Below are positions 1-6,776 of a stretch of DNA of 9,249 nucleotides, one piece after another (positions within the stretch are counted from its first letter, which is position 1; each line of letters opens with the position of its first letter). The translations under genes were made by a program, and so were the position numbers. Under the pieces are notes generated by a model. It saw only the letters and a program-made list of their open reading frames with translations. It was not told the origin of the DNA and did no database searches. This stretch comes from Firmicutes bacterium UBA5449 (GTDB lineage: Bacteria; Bacillota; SHA-98; UBA4971): NCBI GenBank assembly GCA_002424305.1, contig DIQZ01000095.1, positions 64,689 to 73,937 on the forward strand, read 5' to 3'.

Positions 1-807
1 GTTGTGGTTGGATGTGCTACCGGGTGTCTGGAAGTCACTACAACTATCTACCCGTTTACTGCGTGGAACGTGCCATTCATCCATAACGCATTTGAGAACT
101 CTGCAGCGACTGTCAGTGGCGTGGAGACCGCGTATAGGGCACTGAAGAAAAAGGGTAAGGTAACCAGGGATATTCAGTTCATAGCCATGGGTGGCGACGG
201 CGGCACATATGATATCGGGCTTCAGTCTTTGTCCGGAGCTATGGAGCGGGGACACGACATGGTCTATATCTGCTACGACAACCAGGCGTATATGAATACA
301 GGTATACAGCGTTCCAGTGCGACTCCGAAAGGTGCGTCGACCACGACGACTCCTACCGGGTCAGCTATGCCAGGCGGGAAAAAGCAGATTCGTAAGGATC
401 TTACACAGATAATGGCTGCGCACCATATTCCATATGCAGCCCAGGCCTCACCTAGTAACTGGAAGGACTTCCTCACAAAGGTAGAGAAGGCCTTAGCAGT
501 TGAAGGCCCTGCATTTATCAACGTGTTGGCGCCTTGTAGATTAGGATGGCGCTTTGATCCTGCTGAAACCATAGACTTGATGCGCTTGGCAGTATCTACT
601 TGTTTCTGGCCGCTCTACGAAATAGAGAACGGTGTGGTAAAAGTCAATCACAAGCCCAGGGCGAAGAAACCTGTGAGCGATTGGCTGAAGAAACAGGGTA
701 GATTCCGTCACCTGTTTGCTCCCGGAAATGAGCAGGTGCTCGAGGAGATTCAGGAAGATGTGGATCAATACTGGAATAGACTCCTGGCACGTGAAGCTAT
801 GGGATAA
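1..807 (+). CDS. porB: Pyruvate:ferredoxin oxidoreductase beta subunit, 5'-truncated by window edge
   Basis: Beta subunit of pyruvate:ferredoxin (2-oxoacid) oxidoreductase, the cytoplasmic thiamine-diphosphate enzyme that oxidises pyruvate with CoA to acetyl-CoA and CO2 and passes electrons to ferredoxin. The frame is open from base 1; 268 codons remain, and I estimate 40-50 N-terminal residues, including the first cluster cysteines, lie outside. Visible signatures are GCATGCLEV near the start (a conserved cluster-cysteine region of PorB), the TPP motif opening with GDGGTYDIG and closing about 30 residues later with DNQAYMNTGIQ, and the C-terminal stretch CRLGWRFDP. The frame ends in TAA with no clear terminator hairpin before the serS promoter, which begins only a few bases downstream. 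Family assignment is strong. Pyruvate rather than another 2-oxoacid is inferred from overall PorB likeness. Confidence 0.93.
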   Translation, partial: VVVGCATGCLEVTTTIYPFTAWNVPFIHNAFENSAATVSGVETAYRALKKKGKVTRDIQFIAMGGDGGTYDIGLQSLSGAMERGHDMVYICYDNQAYMNTGIQRSSATPKGASTTTTPTGSAMPGGKKQIRKDLTQIMAAHHIPYAAQASPSNWKDFLTKVEKALAVEGPAFINVLAPCRLGWRFDPAETIDLMRLAVSTCFWPLYEIENGVVKVNHKPRAKKPVSDWLKKQGRFRHLFAPGNEQVLEEIQEDVDQYWNRLLAREAMG

Positions 808-811
808 GGTG

Positions 812-840
812 TTGAGTTGAGGTTCGTCTGATGATATAAT
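812..840 (+). promoter_or_regulatory. Sigma-A-type promoter for the serS T-box transcript
   Basis: TTGAGT (812-817) and TATAAT (835-840) are separated by exactly 17 bases, with an extended -10 TGA immediately upstream of TATAAT. Transcription would start near 847, just ahead of T-box stem I. The promoter begins 5 bases after the porB stop, so serS has its own transcription unit. Confidence 0.82.
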
Positions 841-846
841 AGGCAC

Positions 847-1126
847 AAACTCAACAACAGATTCTCATTGCGATGAGAAGGAAGAGTAAGCTATGGCTCA
901 AATGCCAAAGAGAGCCGGGTATAGTGGGAACCGGTGCAAAGCCAAGCTGAATCCACCTTGGAGCTGCGGGTTGAAAGGTAATCTAAGATACCGAGTAAGC
1001 CTGGCCGGATGTACCCGTTAACGTACGATGGAGTGGGTCTGAGACATATTATGTCTGAGGCCAAACAGGGTGGCAACGCGGGAGGTAAGCCTCTCGTCCC
1101 GTTATTTGAGGGGACGAGAGGCTTTG
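847..1126 (+). promoter_or_regulatory. T-box riboswitch, serine-specific (UCC specifier), upstream of serS
   Basis: Tandem leader that senses uncharged tRNA-Ser and allows read-through into serS when charging is low. Stem I can be drawn: AAGG 878-881 pairs with CCTT 956-959; AGCT 889-892 plus TGGC 894-897 pair with GCCAAGCT 941-948. The specifier loop lies between these helices, with AGAGTA on the 5' side and GAA-TCC-A on the 3' side, so the specifier codon is UCC (952-954), serine. The apical part has the expected AGAGAG and TGCAA elements (near 910-939). The T-box proper, AGGGTGGCAACGCGG, lies at 1067-1081; its bulge UGGC (1071-1074) is complementary to GCCA. Both tRNA-Ser genes in this window end G-CCA, which fits. 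A terminator follows. Identification is firm; the exact 5' end is inferred. Confidence 0.95.
1087..1126 (+). terminator. T-box leader intrinsic terminator
   Basis: A 14-bp perfect stem (left arm 1087-1100, right arm 1111-1124) with a 10-nt loop, followed by a short T-rich run (TTTGTTGT). The CGTCCC in the left arm can instead pair with the AGGG of the T-box to form the antiterminator, the standard T-box switch. It ends about 58 bases before the serS start. Confidence 0.93.
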
Positions 1127-1183
1127 TTGTATGGTTATACTAAAATGCGTATGGGTAATCCTGAGGGTAATGGAGGGGTATTT

Positions 1184-2464
1184 ATGATAGACATCAAGAC
1201 CATCAGAGAGGATCCTAAGCTTATCAAAGACAGCCTCACCAGGCGTGGCGAGGATAGTAGTGTAGTAGATATCTTGCTTTTGAATGACGAAGAAAGAAGA
1301 AGGCTTGTCTATGAAGTGGAAAAGCTTAAGCAACGACGTAATGAGGTGTCAAACGAGATAGCGAAAATGAAGAGAGAAGGCCATGAAACCAAAGGCGCTA
1401 TCCTTGAGATGCGAGAAGTGGGAGAGCGGATAAAGGAGATGGATGGCGCTATTCGTCAGATGGACGAGAAGGTATCAGGTATTCTTCTCTCTATACCGAA
1501 CATACCCCACGAGTCAGTGCCCTTTGGTAAGGACGAATCTGAAAACGTGGAAGTCAGACGTTGGAGAGAACCGACAACCTTTGACTTTGAGCCAAAGGCC
1601 CACTGGGACATTGGAGTTAACCTTGGTATCTTCGATTTTGAAAGAGCTGCTAAGATATCAGGCGCAAGATTTACTGTGCTTCGTGGAGCCGGTGCGCGTC
1701 TTTCGCGGGCACTTGTAGCGTTCATGATAGATCTCCACACCGGCGAGCATGGCTATACAGAGATCTATCCTCCGGTCTTGGTTAACACTGAAAGCATGAT
1801 AGGAACCGGTCAATTACCGAAATTTGCTGAGGACATGTTCCATTGTGAGGGAACGGATTATTATTTGACCCCCACAGCGGAAGTTCCGGTCACTAATCTC
1901 TACAGAGACGAGATCTTAAGTGCTGATGACCTTCCCATATATCATGTGGCATATACAGCCTGTTTCAGGGCAGAGGCAGGCTCTGCGGGCCGCGATACCA
2001 GGGGACTTATCAGGCAACACCAATTTGACAAGGTTGAGTTGGTGAAATTCGTAAAGCCCGGAACGTCCTATGATGAGTTGGAGAAATTGGTGGGCAATGC
2101 TGAGGAAGTGCTGAGACGGCTGGAGCTTCCCTACCGGGTTGTTATGATGTGCACAGGAGATGTGGGATTTGCCGCAGCTAAGAAGTATGACCCGGAAGTC
2201 TGGATGCCAAGCTACGGAAGATATGTGGAGATATCTTCGTGCAGCAATTTTGAGGACTTTCAGGCAAGGCGCGCCAATATTCGTTATCGGCCTGAGCCGG
2301 GCACGAAACCCGAGTATGTCCATACCTTAAACGGGTCAGGGGTTGCAGTGGGCCGCACCATCGCAGCAATTCTCGAAAACTACCAGGAAGCTGATGGTTC
2401 AGTAGTTATTCCTGATGCGTTGAGGCCGTACATGGGAGGGCTTGAGCGTATCGAGTGCAAGTAG
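1184..2464 (+). CDS. serS: Seryl-tRNA synthetase
   Basis: Class II aminoacyl-tRNA synthetase that charges tRNA-Ser (and tRNA-Sec) with serine. Start ATG 1184 is chosen because it begins the family N-terminus MIDIKTIREDPKLIK and has GGAGGGG (1172-1178) at good distance; the frame is open further upstream only through the T-box leader. The product is 426 aa, the usual bacterial length. An N-terminal coiled-coil arm that grips the tRNA long variable arm spans about residues 30-100 (rich in K, E and R heptads). Serine-site TAEVP is at 231-235, motif 2 begins FRAEAGSAGRDTRG at 261, and motif 3 contains GVAVGRTIAAILENYQ at about 386-401. Expression is controlled by the upstream serine T-box. A tRNA-Ser gene follows. 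Nothing is missing or broken. Confidence 0.97.
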   Translation: MIDIKTIREDPKLIKDSLTRRGEDSSVVDILLLNDEERRRLVYEVEKLKQRRNEVSNEIAKMKREGHETKGAILEMREVGERIKEMDGAIRQMDEKVSGILLSIPNIPHESVPFGKDESENVEVRRWREPTTFDFEPKAHWDIGVNLGIFDFERAAKISGARFTVLRGAGARLSRALVAFMIDLHTGEHGYTEIYPPVLVNTESMIGTGQLPKFAEDMFHCEGTDYYLTPTAEVPVTNLYRDEILSADDLPIYHVAYTACFRAEAGSAGRDTRGLIRQHQFDKVELVKFVKPGTSYDELEKLVGNAEEVLRRLELPYRVVMMCTGDVGFAAAKKYDPEVWMPSYGRYVEISSCSNFEDFQARRANIRYRPEPGTKPEYVHTLNGSGVAVGRTIAAILENYQEADGSVVIPDALRPYMGGLERIECK

Positions 2465-2475
2465 AGAGCAATCAA

Positions 2476-2510
2476 AGCCTCAAATCCCTTCGGTGGAGTT
2501 TGAGGCTCTT
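2476..2510 (+). terminator. Intrinsic terminator after serS
   Basis: AGCCTCAAA (2476-2484) pairs perfectly with TTTGAGGCT (2499-2507) around a loop containing CTTCGG, and is followed by only a weak T run (CTTGCG). It sits 11 bases after the serS stop. The short T tract lowers confidence in strong termination. Confidence 0.55.
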
Positions 2511-2530
2511 GCGCTACGGTTGACCACCGC

Positions 2531-2559
2531 TTGCCTATGAGATGGGCAGGTGCTATAAT
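2531..2559 (+). promoter_or_regulatory. Promoter of tRNA-Ser(UGA)
   Basis: TTGCCT (2531-2536) and TATAAT (2554-2559) with a 17-base spacer and an extended -10 TGC. The predicted start is near 2566, leaving a leader of about 65 nt before the mature tRNA. Its layout matches the serS and tRNA-Ser(GCU) promoters in this window. Confidence 0.75.
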
Positions 2560-2631
2560 TACGTTACTGGGTTCCTGGGGTCTTGCCTTGAGAGTAGGCC
2601 TGTATAACCCCTATTTAACCCGGTGTTCTAC

Positions 2632-2721
2632 GGAGGAGTGCCCGAGTGGATGAAGGGAGCGGTCTTGAAAACCGCCAAGGTCTTTCGGCCTTCGTGGGTT
2701 CGAATCCCACCTCCTCCGCCA
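2632..2721 (+). tRNA. tRNA-Ser(UGA), CCA encoded
   Basis: Acceptor stem GGAGGAG (2632-2638) pairs with CTCCTCC (2711-2717), followed by discriminator G2718 and encoded CCA. Anticodon stem GCGGT/ACCGC encloses CTTGAAA, giving anticodon TGA at 2666-2668. A long variable arm (AAGG...CCTT, about 2677-2692) and the T-loop GGTTCGAATCC confirm a class II tRNA-Ser. The discriminator G and CCA are complementary to the UGGC bulge of the serS T-box, but the anticodon does not match its UCC specifier. The 3' A directly abuts the stop codon of the convergent ABC ATPase gene. Confidence 0.97.
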
Positions 2722-3552
2722 CTAAATTATAGCTTCTACTTCCTCAAGAGGAGCCGTTCTCTGCGACGATCTCAACGGTTCTTTAGACAAGTTTTTGTGT
2801 ATTCCCAAGAGATGATGAAGCGTTTCCCAAATTTCGGCAAACTTCGGTGATTCGGAAGAACGTGGTCTTGGAATAGGATTGTCAATTACAGACAGAATCC
2901 GTCCCGGTTGCGGGGACATAGCAATGATTTTATCTCCTTGAACGATTGCCTCATCAATATTGTGGGTCACAAACAACACGGTTACCCCGGTCTTCTGCCA
3001 TATAGAAGCGAGTTCTTCTTGGAGCGCCTTTCTTGTGAAAGCGTCAAGGCTTCCGAAAGGTTCGTCCATTAGCAGTATCTTCGGTTGAACAGAGAGAGCC
3101 CTGGCTATTGCTACTCGTTGCTTCATCCCTCCGGAAAGTTGATGGGCATAGAAACCTTCATATCCTGAGAGCCCCACAAGGTTTATATAGTCTCCGGCCA
3201 GAGTGCGGCTGAGGGCCATGCCACGCGTAGTATCGGTGACGCGAAGAGCAAAAGCCACGTTTTCCAGTGCAGTGAGCCAGGGGAAAAGCTGATCAAGGCC
3301 TTGAAAAACCATCATTCTGTCTATACCCGGACGGTTCACTTCTTGTCCTTCCACTTGCACAAATCCTGTGGTTGGACGTTCAAACCCCGCGATGCAGCGA
3401 AGGAGCGTAGATTTCCCGCAGCCGGAAGGTCCGATAATTGTGATGAATTCGCCTTTATTTACAGAGAGATCTATATCTTGCAAGGCGATGAAATTACGTC
3501 CTTGAACCCAAAATCCCTTTGTCAGCTTTGATATGGTAAGCGCGAGTTCCAT
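2722..3552 (-). CDS. ABC transporter ATP-binding protein, nitrate/sulfonate/taurine family
   Basis: Cytoplasmic ATPase that would power uptake by the neighbouring permease and binding protein. It is 276 aa from ATG at 3552. That start gives an N-terminus typical of the family (MELALTISKL) and has AGGAGG about 10 bases upstream; an upstream in-frame GTG at 3606 would overlap the permease end. Visible: Walker A GPSGCGKST (41-49), Q-loop Q84, signature LSGGMKQRVAIARAL (139-153), Walker B ILLMDEP (159-165), D-loop GSLD and switch H197 (VTHNIDEA). All catalytic residues are present. It starts 32 bases after the permease stop, so the two are co-transcribed. The family (SsuB/TauB/NrtD-like) is clear, but the substrate cannot be read. 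The C-terminal tail after about residue 255 is poorly patterned and its stop touches tRNA-Ser. Confidence 0.93.
   Translation of the reverse strand: MELALTISKLTKGFWVQGRNFIALQDIDLSVNKGEFITIIGPSGCGKSTLLRCIAGFERPTTGFVQVEGQEVNRPGIDRMMVFQGLDQLFPWLTALENVAFALRVTDTTRGMALSRTLAGDYINLVGLSGYEGFYAHQLSGGMKQRVAIARALSVQPKILLMDEPFGSLDAFTRKALQEELASIWQKTGVTVLFVTHNIDEAIVQGDKIIAMSPQPGRILSVIDNPIPRPRSSESPKFAEIWETLHHLLGIHKNLSKEPLRSSQRTAPLEEVEAII
2751..2796 (+). terminator. Possible tRNA-Ser terminator inside the convergent ATPase gene
   Basis: On the plus strand GAGCCGTT (2751-2758) pairs with AACGGTTC (2774-2781; one G-T pair), followed by CTTTAGACAAGTTTTT. It lies 30 bases downstream of the tRNA-Ser CCA and inside the ATPase coding tail. 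The 15-nt loop and interrupted T run make this tentative. Confidence 0.35.
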
Positions 3553-3584
3553 AACGTCCCGTCCTCCTATTTCTTGTCCTCCTA

Positions 3585-4397
3585 TTACTCCAGAGTCATT
3601 CCCCACCGTCTGACTGTACGTATTTCAATTTGCGCAAAACCAATTCTCTCTACGATGAGGCCAATGAGCACTATAACAATCATCCCTGCAAAAACCCCGG
3701 GTACCTCCATGAAGAATCGTCTTTTGTATATGAACCAGCCGAGCCCCCCATCACCGCCGCACGCCCCAAAAACCATCTCTGAAGCAACGAGAGCCTGCCA
3801 TGCACGGGCCCAGGCTACTCTGAGGCCGGATAGGATATGTGGGAACGCACCCGGAATAAGAACGGTTCTTACTAAACGAATCCCTCGAAGGCCCAGATTG
3901 CGTCCTGCCTCTATTTGAGTTATTGGGACTGAGCGCAAGCCGGTATGGAGATTTGCGACTAATGGCCACACTGCTGCAAACCAAATAACCGCGGAAATTG
4001 CTCCAGTGCCGGTCCCCAGCCATAATATGACAATAGGGAGAATGGCTATGCCGGGTAATGGGTGAAGGATAGACATGAGTGTTTCTATACACTCTGACGC
4101 CAGTGGAGAACACATGGCGAAGGCGGTGGCCAGCACCGCTGAAATTGTGGCAAGGCCAAGGCCTGTTGCCACGAGATTCAGCGAAAACCATGTTCTGCCC
4201 AGGACTTCACCGGTTAGGGTCTCTTTGATAAGCGTCTGGATTACGTGGCTGAACCTGGGGAAGAGCAAGGGGGGTACGTAGCCCGTCATTGCCACCGACT
4301 CCCATACAGCGGCTAGTACAGTCATAAACAAGACTTGTCGGACGGTCCTATTAGAGAACAGAACGGTAAACCGTTTTGCTATGTCAATATCCTTCAT
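3585..4397 (-). CDS. ABC transporter permease, SsuC/TauC/NrtB-like (BPD_transp_1)
   Basis: Inner-membrane permease of the importer, 270 aa, about six membrane helices. The cytoplasmic EAA loop that docks the ATPase is visible at about residues 163-193, opening with EAGRNLGLRG and carrying IPGAFPHILSGLR. The N-terminal MKDIDIAKRF is cytoplasmic, with the first helix at about 22-36. Start ATG 4397 is preceded by AAGGTG about 8 bases upstream. Downstream the ATPase gene follows after 32 bases. Upstream, 346 bases separate it from the binding-protein gene on the same strand, an unusually large gap for an ABC importer. Family assignment is strong. Candidate substrates such as sulfonate, nitrate, taurine or thiamine-precursor pyrimidines cannot be told apart from sequence. 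Confidence 0.92.
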   Translation of the reverse strand: MKDIDIAKRFTVLFSNRTVRQVLFMTVLAAVWESVAMTGYVPPLLFPRFSHVIQTLIKETLTGEVLGRTWFSLNLVATGLGLATISAVLATAFAMCSPLASECIETLMSILHPLPGIAILPIVILWLGTGTGAISAVIWFAAVWPLVANLHTGLRSVPITQIEAGRNLGLRGIRLVRTVLIPGAFPHILSGLRVAWARAWQALVASEMVFGACGGDGGLGWFIYKRRFFMEVPGVFAGMIVIVLIGLIVERIGFAQIEIRTVRRWGMTLE

Positions 4398-4743
4398 GAA
4401 TCGGTCACCTTTATCGCATATTTTGACATACTCTCAACATCGCCTACAGCACATCTATGGCATCTGTTTAGCCTATTACGTGCATTATGCTTGGTGTATT
4501 CCCAATATCTACCACACGTATCTTGTCTAACACGTCTGTTGCGTCTATTGTTCCGATTTTATGGCCCGGAGGGTTGCCGGTTAAACCAGTTAAGGTGTTA
4601 CTACTCAGAATACGTAAGATATAGTCGGTTTCTCAACATTTTCCCTAAGGCGTCGACGACCGGCAACCCCGGCGTTAAGGCAAGCTCATGTTTTCACAGG
4701 TTACGATTGGACCATACCTACGATTCTACAGTGAGGAATTGGG
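4398..4743. other. 346-base gap inside the ABC operon, no intact gene
   Basis: Lies between the permease and binding-protein genes. It holds the inverted repeat at 4566-4672. On the minus strand, 4632-4468 is an open stretch of 54 codons whose middle reads protein-like (TGNPPGHKIG, then IDATDVLDKIRVV), with a possible degenerate second copy just downstream (TDAIDVL, stop, AMLRV); stops bound and interrupt it and there is no start with a ribosome site. This may be the remnant of a lost gene. The 9-mer TCTCAACAT occurs at both 4432-4440 and 4631-4639. I found no convincing promoter or known riboswitch here. Confidence 0.4.
4566..4672. repeat. Long inverted repeat (14 bp, one 2-nt bulge) between binding-protein and permease genes
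   Basis: CCGG (4566-4569) plus GGTTGCCGGT (4572-4581) pair with ACCGGCAACC (4659-4668) plus CCGG (4669-4672), leaving AG bulged on the left arm. The arms enclose about 77 bases. In the operon transcript this hairpin would sit downstream of the binding-protein gene, where stem-loops in other ABC operons protect the upstream message or lower downstream expression. No T run follows on the minus strand, so simple termination is unlikely. Confidence 0.6.
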
Positions 4744-5763
4744 CTACTGACGATACTGAAGTTTTTCTATAGGCGACAGACCGCCTGCCCTATTTCCTAC
4801 GAATGCGAGTAGATTTTCCCAGGCAATGTCACTGAGATCTTTAGGGACGTTGCTGATGTAGCCTGCCTCTTTCATGAAATCTGCGAAACCCAAAAGACCA
4901 TATGGGGCAGTGGTATAGTCCATGCCGGGCCAGGTCATATATGTGTATGTTTTCTCAGGTGTAAGTCCGAATTCCGGTGCCAGAATGGCGGCTGCTTCCA
5001 TCTTGTTTGCATTAATCCAAGCCATAGCTTCACTGACAGCTGCAACAAAGCAAGCATAGGCTACAGGGTTTCCGTCGTGGAACTTGTTTGAGGCAACACC
5101 CACATTGAAGCTGAATGGTTGGCCGAAGGCTTCAATATCGTCGACTATTATATGAAAGTCGGGTTGGTTGAGCTCTTCGAATAGGTAAGGGGGTGTAGTG
5201 AAATGTGCTGTAATACCTCGCTTTGAGATTAGGGCAGCTGCTCCGTCCGGGTGTGCCATGGCAACAAGATTTCGGTCGAGAGCCGAAGCAGAACCCAACT
5301 GTTTTTCTGCAGCCATTGCAAGGAGGATATGTTGGACACTTCCCGGTGACGGCAGGGCAATCTTGTGAGTGGAATTGAAGTCTTTGAGACTTTTGATGGA
5401 TGAATCATAAGTTACAAGACCCACTGGGATGACCACGAATCCTAGGGCTGCTTTCCAGGGACAACCCTTATCCCAACCAATGAGGAACGGTGGAATACCC
5501 ATGAACCCTACGTCTACTTCCCCTGATACTAACCCTTCACGAACTGCAGCTCCTGATCCATATTCCTTCCAAACAGGCTTGAGACCGTACTTCTCGAAGA
5601 TTTTATGCTTCTGCGCGATCATGAGCGGGGCATATACCAACCCAAATTGACCTGCAATACGAATCTCATTGGTTGCTGCAGCGAGTACGGGACCAAAACC
5701 GGAAACGCAGAGACCGCCAAAAAGTAAAGCAATACACATCACGACCCCAATAAATCGTCTCAT
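4744..5763 (-). CDS. ABC transporter substrate-binding protein, NMT1/SsuA-like, exported
   Basis: Extracytoplasmic solute-binding protein, 339 aa. The N-terminus is a signal peptide: MRRF, a hydrophobic core at about 5-22, and a likely cleavage after VLAA near residue 29. The single cysteine-containing core (GGLCVSG) is not a good lipobox, so membrane anchoring by lipid is doubtful. The mature start IRIAGQFGLVYAPLMIAQKH is typical of the nitrate/sulfonate/taurine/thiamine-precursor binding proteins, as are GLVSGEVDVGFMGIPPFL and the terminal helices around AMAWINANKMEAA. Start ATG 5763 has a G-rich site (GGGGGGAC) about 9 bases upstream, weaker than others here. It is the promoter-proximal gene of the importer, followed by a 346-base gap and then permease and ATPase. 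The ligand is not determinable from sequence. Confidence 0.9.
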   Translation of the reverse strand: MRRFIGVVMCIALLFGGLCVSGFGPVLAAATNEIRIAGQFGLVYAPLMIAQKHKIFEKYGLKPVWKEYGSGAAVREGLVSGEVDVGFMGIPPFLIGWDKGCPWKAALGFVVIPVGLVTYDSSIKSLKDFNSTHKIALPSPGSVQHILLAMAAEKQLGSASALDRNLVAMAHPDGAAALISKRGITAHFTTPPYLFEELNQPDFHIIVDDIEAFGQPFSFNVGVASNKFHDGNPVAYACFVAAVSEAMAWINANKMEAAAILAPEFGLTPEKTYTYMTWPGMDYTTAPYGLLGFADFMKEAGYISNVPKDLSDIAWENLLAFVGNRAGGLSPIEKLQYRQ

Positions 5764-5834
5764 TACAAGAGTCCCCCCGGTTTCATTAGTGGAATAGAAG
5801 TCCTGCCCATCGGTCTTACTGATAGAAGAGAATT

Positions 5835-5851
5835 CCTATATGATACATAGG
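5835..5851. promoter_or_regulatory. Imperfect palindrome upstream of the binding-protein gene, possible operator
   Basis: CCTAT (5835-5839) and ATAGG (5847-5851) are inverted around a 7-base centre, about 72 bases upstream of the binding-protein start, in an otherwise featureless 165-base intergenic stretch. No strong -35/-10 pair was found there, so the role as an operator is a guess. Confidence 0.2.
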
Positions 5852-5928
5852 GCACCTACGAAAAGAAAACCACACTATCATTAAGTATGAGACCGCAGGT
5901 GTTGTTGTGCAGGACCACTTAGGGAAAG

Positions 5929-6375
5929 TTAGCGGTATCCGAAGACTCTAAGAAGAAGCGCGGTGATCCCGGCGGCAGCCAGAGGCCCAACAGGAATTCC
6001 GCGAAGGAGAGTCACTCCTACAATGGTGCCCAAGATAATGCCTGCTATGACCTGAGGATGTTCAGATAGAAGTGAGATACCCTGCCCGCTTATGTAAGCT
6101 GCGGCTGCGCCTCCGATAATCGCGACAATGCCCGGCCAGGTAGAAAACGTATCAATGATTTGCTCTGTGGTTATGCGTTCCACAGCAAGAGGAGCCAGGA
6201 CTGCAATAGTAAGAAAGAGAAGGCCTAATTGGAGCGCTCTTTCCTCCAAGAAAATGACAGCGCCGGTAAAACCGGCTGATTTCATGAAGAGTAAGGCTGC
6301 CGACGCCCCTGTCACAAGTGAATTCCCGGAGACAAGGCCTATCATGAGGATAATAATAAGGGGCAGACTACTCAC
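5929..6375 (-). CDS. UPF0756 (DUF441) membrane protein
   Basis: Small integral membrane protein of unknown function, 148 aa, the normal family length, with four or five hydrophobic helices. Family hallmarks seen are GNSLVTGASAALL near the start, LGLLFLTIAVLAPLA in the middle, HPQVIAGIILGTIVGV and RGIPVGPLAAAGITALLL at the C-terminus. The start is GTG 6375, chosen because AAGGAGGAG (6386-6394 on the other strand) lies 10 bases upstream. It is on the same strand as the ABC operon, but 165 bases separate it from the binding-protein gene, so co-transcription is uncertain. It is divergent from the MFS gene. Membership in the family is clear; the function of UPF0756 is not established and I assign none. 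Confidence 0.9.
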   Translation of the reverse strand: MSSLPLIIILMIGLVSGNSLVTGASAALLFMKSAGFTGAVIFLEERALQLGLLFLTIAVLAPLAVERITTEQIIDTFSTWPGIVAIIGGAAAAYISGQGISLLSEHPQVIAGIILGTIVGVTLLRGIPVGPLAAAGITALLLRVFGYR

Positions 6376-6765
6376 TCTACGCCAACTCCTCCTTAACGTA
6401 GTAACTTCGTAGCTTCCATGACATGTCTATTCGTACAATGCCAAAAAGAGACTGCCGGTAATTCTCCTGACCTAAGCAAACCATTCAGGCAAATTGCGTT
6501 TGCACATTACCCAAGGAAGCTTCATAATCAAATCCTTCGGATAGATTCTCTATGTTCTTTCCCTTGAAGATGAACATCTATCATCCCGAAAAGGCGTCAG
6601 CCCGGATAGGGCTTGTACGCTAAGATAGGACGAAGATTCCCAGCAATTTAGCTACATGATATGGAAAGACTATAAGGCGGATAAAAACTAACTATGTGTA
6701 ATAGCTTAAGGAGGGTGCGAGAGGCACAGAAGTACAGATGGTGCGCGACGAGGTGGTAGAAGTCA
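6376..6765. other. 390-base divergent intergenic region
   Basis: Separates the UPF0756 gene (left, minus) from the MFS gene (right, plus). Seen: the UPF0756 ribosome site; a hairpin at 6594-6620 (GCGT/ACGC outer stem, AGCCC/GGGCT inner stem, single-base bulges, no T run); a weak promoter candidate at 6648-6676; a strong ribosome site at 6708-6715 with no start at the right distance; and two short frames. A 49-codon frame at 6418-6567 lacks a ribosome site and I do not call it a gene. No known riboswitch recognised. Confidence 0.5.
6648..6676 (+). promoter_or_regulatory. Candidate promoter for the MFS gene
   Basis: TTAGCT (6648-6653) and TATAAG (6671-6676) with 17 bases between. The -35 is poor and there is no extended -10, unlike the three good promoters in this window. 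It is the best match found in the divergent region. Confidence 0.3.
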
Positions 6766-6776
6766 GTGAAGCCTAA
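6694..6776 (+). promoter_or_regulatory. Leader with strong ribosome site and short upstream frames before the MFS gene
   Basis: AAGGAGGG at 6708-6715 is close to the perfect ribosome site, yet no ATG, GTG or TTG lies 5-10 bases after it. Two short frames cross the leader: ATG 6694 to stop 6757-6759 (21 codons) and ATG 6738 to stop 6774-6776 (12 codons). The second overlaps the MFS start codon in another frame. The MFS gene's own site is GAGGTGG (6750-6756), 9 bases before GTG 6766. The arrangement could be translational attenuation or coupling; this is inference. Confidence 0.3.

Noticed and set aside
1070..1183. N-terminal extension of serS
   Set aside because: This in-frame stretch is the T-box element and its terminator; ATG 1184 has a good ribosome site and gives the family's normal N-terminus.
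2520..2559. TTGACC at 2520-2525 as -35 for the tRNA-Ser promoter
   Set aside because: It would leave a 28-base spacer to TATAAT; TTGCCT at 2531 gives 17.
4335..4772. 145-codon plus-strand frame across the operon gap
   Set aside because: It overlaps both flanking genes, has no ribosome site, starts inside the permease, and its composition (many S, R, C, Y, L) looks like shadow translation.
6594..6620. Riboswitch or terminator upstream of the MFS gene
   Set aside because: A decent hairpin exists, but there is no T run and I could not match it to any aptamer class I know.
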